Of a stretch of DNA of 64,000 nt, positions 63,185 through 64,000 are shown in pieces. The notes beneath the pieces are model-generated. The model had not been told where the DNA came from. It saw only the letters and a list, made by a program, of their open reading frames with translations, and did not search any database. Both the position numbers and the translations under genes were made by a program. Within the stretch, counting starts at the first letter, position 1. Each line of letters opens with the position of its first letter. This DNA comes from Aliiroseovarius halocynthiae. GTDB lineage: Bacteria; Pseudomonadota; Alphaproteobacteria; Rhodobacterales; Rhodobacteraceae. The DNA is taken from contig NZ_ML660026.1 in the NCBI RefSeq assembly GCF_007004645.1, forward strand, positions 1 through 64,000. The letters are read 5' to 3'.

Positions 63185-64000
63185 ATGAATACGCCCAAGA
63201 CACCTGATCTTCCGCTTGCTGATTTCCTGTCAGCAGAGTTCCCGCCCGCAGTCGCCCTGCCTGCCGAAACCTTTGCCGGTACAAAACGGTTCTTCAACCG
63301 CGAGCTAAGCTGGCTTGGCTTCAACTGGCGCGTCCTTGAAGAGGCCGAGAATTCCCGCGTCCCACTGTTAGAGCGTCTGCGGTTCCTGTCGATCTCGGCC
63401 GCGAACCTTGACGAATTCTATACCGTGCGCGTGGCCGGGTTGCGCGAATTGGTGCGCGAAGGGGTCTCGACCCCAGCAGCCGATGGGCTGTCGCCGCCCG
63501 ATCAATTGAAGCTGATTGATGCCGATGCGCGCGCGCTGATGGCACGCCAACAATCTGTTTTCGAAGAGCTGTCGGGCGAAATGCGGAAAGAGGGCATCAT
63601 CATCGCCCGACGTGATGACCTGACAGATGCTGATCGCGCACATCTTGATCATGTTTTTCTGACGCAAGTCTTCCCGGTGTTGTCGCCCTTGGCCATCGAT
63701 CCGGCCCACCCGTTCCCATTCATCCCAAACACCGGTTTCTCGCTGGCGCTGCAGCTGGAACGCACCAAGGACAAACAGAAGCTAAAGGCGCTACTTCCGA
63801 TCCCGCATCAGATCGACCGCTTCGTTGCCCTGCCCGCCGAAGACGGCCAGTTCCGCTTCCTACCGTTGGAAGATCTGCTGCTGGAACATCTGGGCCAGCT
63901 TTTCCCGGGCTACGTGGAAAAAGGCCACTGCGCATTCCGCATCTTACGTGACAGCGATCTTGAAGTAGAAGACGAAGCCGAAGATCTGGTGCGCGAGTTC
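63185..64000 (+). CDS. ppk: Polyphosphate kinase 1, N-terminal part (runs off the window)
   Basis: First 272 residues of an enzyme of about 700-730 aa that makes polyphosphate from ATP reversibly, linked to the degradosome in some bacteria. The N-terminal domain is clear: FFNRELSWLGFNWRVLEEAE, VPLLERLRFLSISAANLDEF, then YTVRVAGLRELVREG and SPLAIDPAHPFPFIPNTGFS (after QVFPVL). The catalytic histidines are beyond the window. The start ATG 63185 is preceded by GAGTGCC; ribosome site weak. The gene continues past 64000. Confidence 0.95.
   Translation, partial: MNTPKTPDLPLADFLSAEFPPAVALPAETFAGTKRFFNRELSWLGFNWRVLEEAENSRVPLLERLRFLSISAANLDEFYTVRVAGLRELVREGVSTPAADGLSPPDQLKLIDADARALMARQQSVFEELSGEMRKEGIIIARRDDLTDADRAHLDHVFLTQVFPVLSPLAIDPAHPFPFIPNTGFSLALQLERTKDKQKLKALLPIPHQIDRFVALPAEDGQFRFLPLEDLLLEHLGQLFPGYVEKGHCAFRILRDSDLEVEDEAEDLVREF

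Overview
The window reads as chromosomal DNA of a marine alphaproteobacterium of the order Rhodobacterales (Roseobacter group). The inference rests on gene content and order: the NDUFA12-mlaD-DUF2155 block facing accB-accC-aat, the lgt-NDUFAF7-pgeF overlap operon, a gapR-type DUF2312 gene, an ScfR-type regulator beside an SSS-family sensor kinase, a ProRS of about 450 aa, hdaA next to ppk, and a fused ATP sulfurylase/APS kinase of the Roseobacter type. Nearly all genes are intact and densely packed. I saw no rRNA, CRISPR array, transposase or replication origin.

Layout. 1-2,454: the right end of an integrated element, with a DUF3102-like gene broken by one TAA and a tyrosine integrase that abuts the 3' end of tRNA-Thr(UGU). 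2,576-9,798: an orphan iron-type ABC permease, a sulfotransferase-like protein, GapR, a beta-oxidation multifunctional enzyme, a DksA/TraR zinc-finger protein and a stand-alone FliM-like protein. 9,844-17,514: a short-chain carboxylate sensing block (SSS-histidine kinase, small membrane protein, single-domain response regulator, ScfR-type regulator, acyl-CoA synthetase, PAS-LuxR regulator). 17,623-24,432: fatty-acid synthesis (accBC), aat, mlaD, a complex I accessory subunit, ridA, clpX and clpP. 24,670-30,809: a four-gene polyamine-type ABC importer followed upstream by creatinase. 31,587-34,376: acnB. 34,742-38,205: tRNA-Gln(UUG), then a kpsT-kpsE-kdsA capsule export block. 38,414-44,429: nhaA, an ArsR/ArsP-type efflux pair, a uracil-DNA glycosylase, SseB and a PhoX/DUF839 protein. 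44,572-49,900: ubiK, lgt-NDUFAF7-pgeF, an Lrp regulator divergent from trxB, and a RES-domain gene. 50,086-54,580: a PAPS-synthesising enzyme with an extra N-terminal MarR-like DNA-binding domain, an Imm11-like protein, a nuclease-like protein and Hsp20. 54,741-64,000: purEK, an outer-membrane protein, proS, a frameshifted membrane protein, an AI-2E family transporter, hdaA and the start of ppk.

The most unusual object is the 691-codon ORF at 50,086-52,161. A winged-helix domain like that of stand-alone EPS-associated MarR regulators is fused in frame to ATP sulfurylase and APS kinase, and a perfect 14-bp palindrome lies 19 bp before its start codon. This suggests an autoregulated sulfate-activation enzyme. 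Other points worth attention are the creatinase/ABC importer pair with a GntR-like operator, a G6-tract frameshift in a membrane protein gene, the ochre-interrupted DUF3102 gene, a RES enzyme coupled to trxB, operator palindromes in front of several regulators, and a possible small RNA between acnB and tRNA-Gln.

All functional calls come from reading the sequence and remembered family features. No database search was run.
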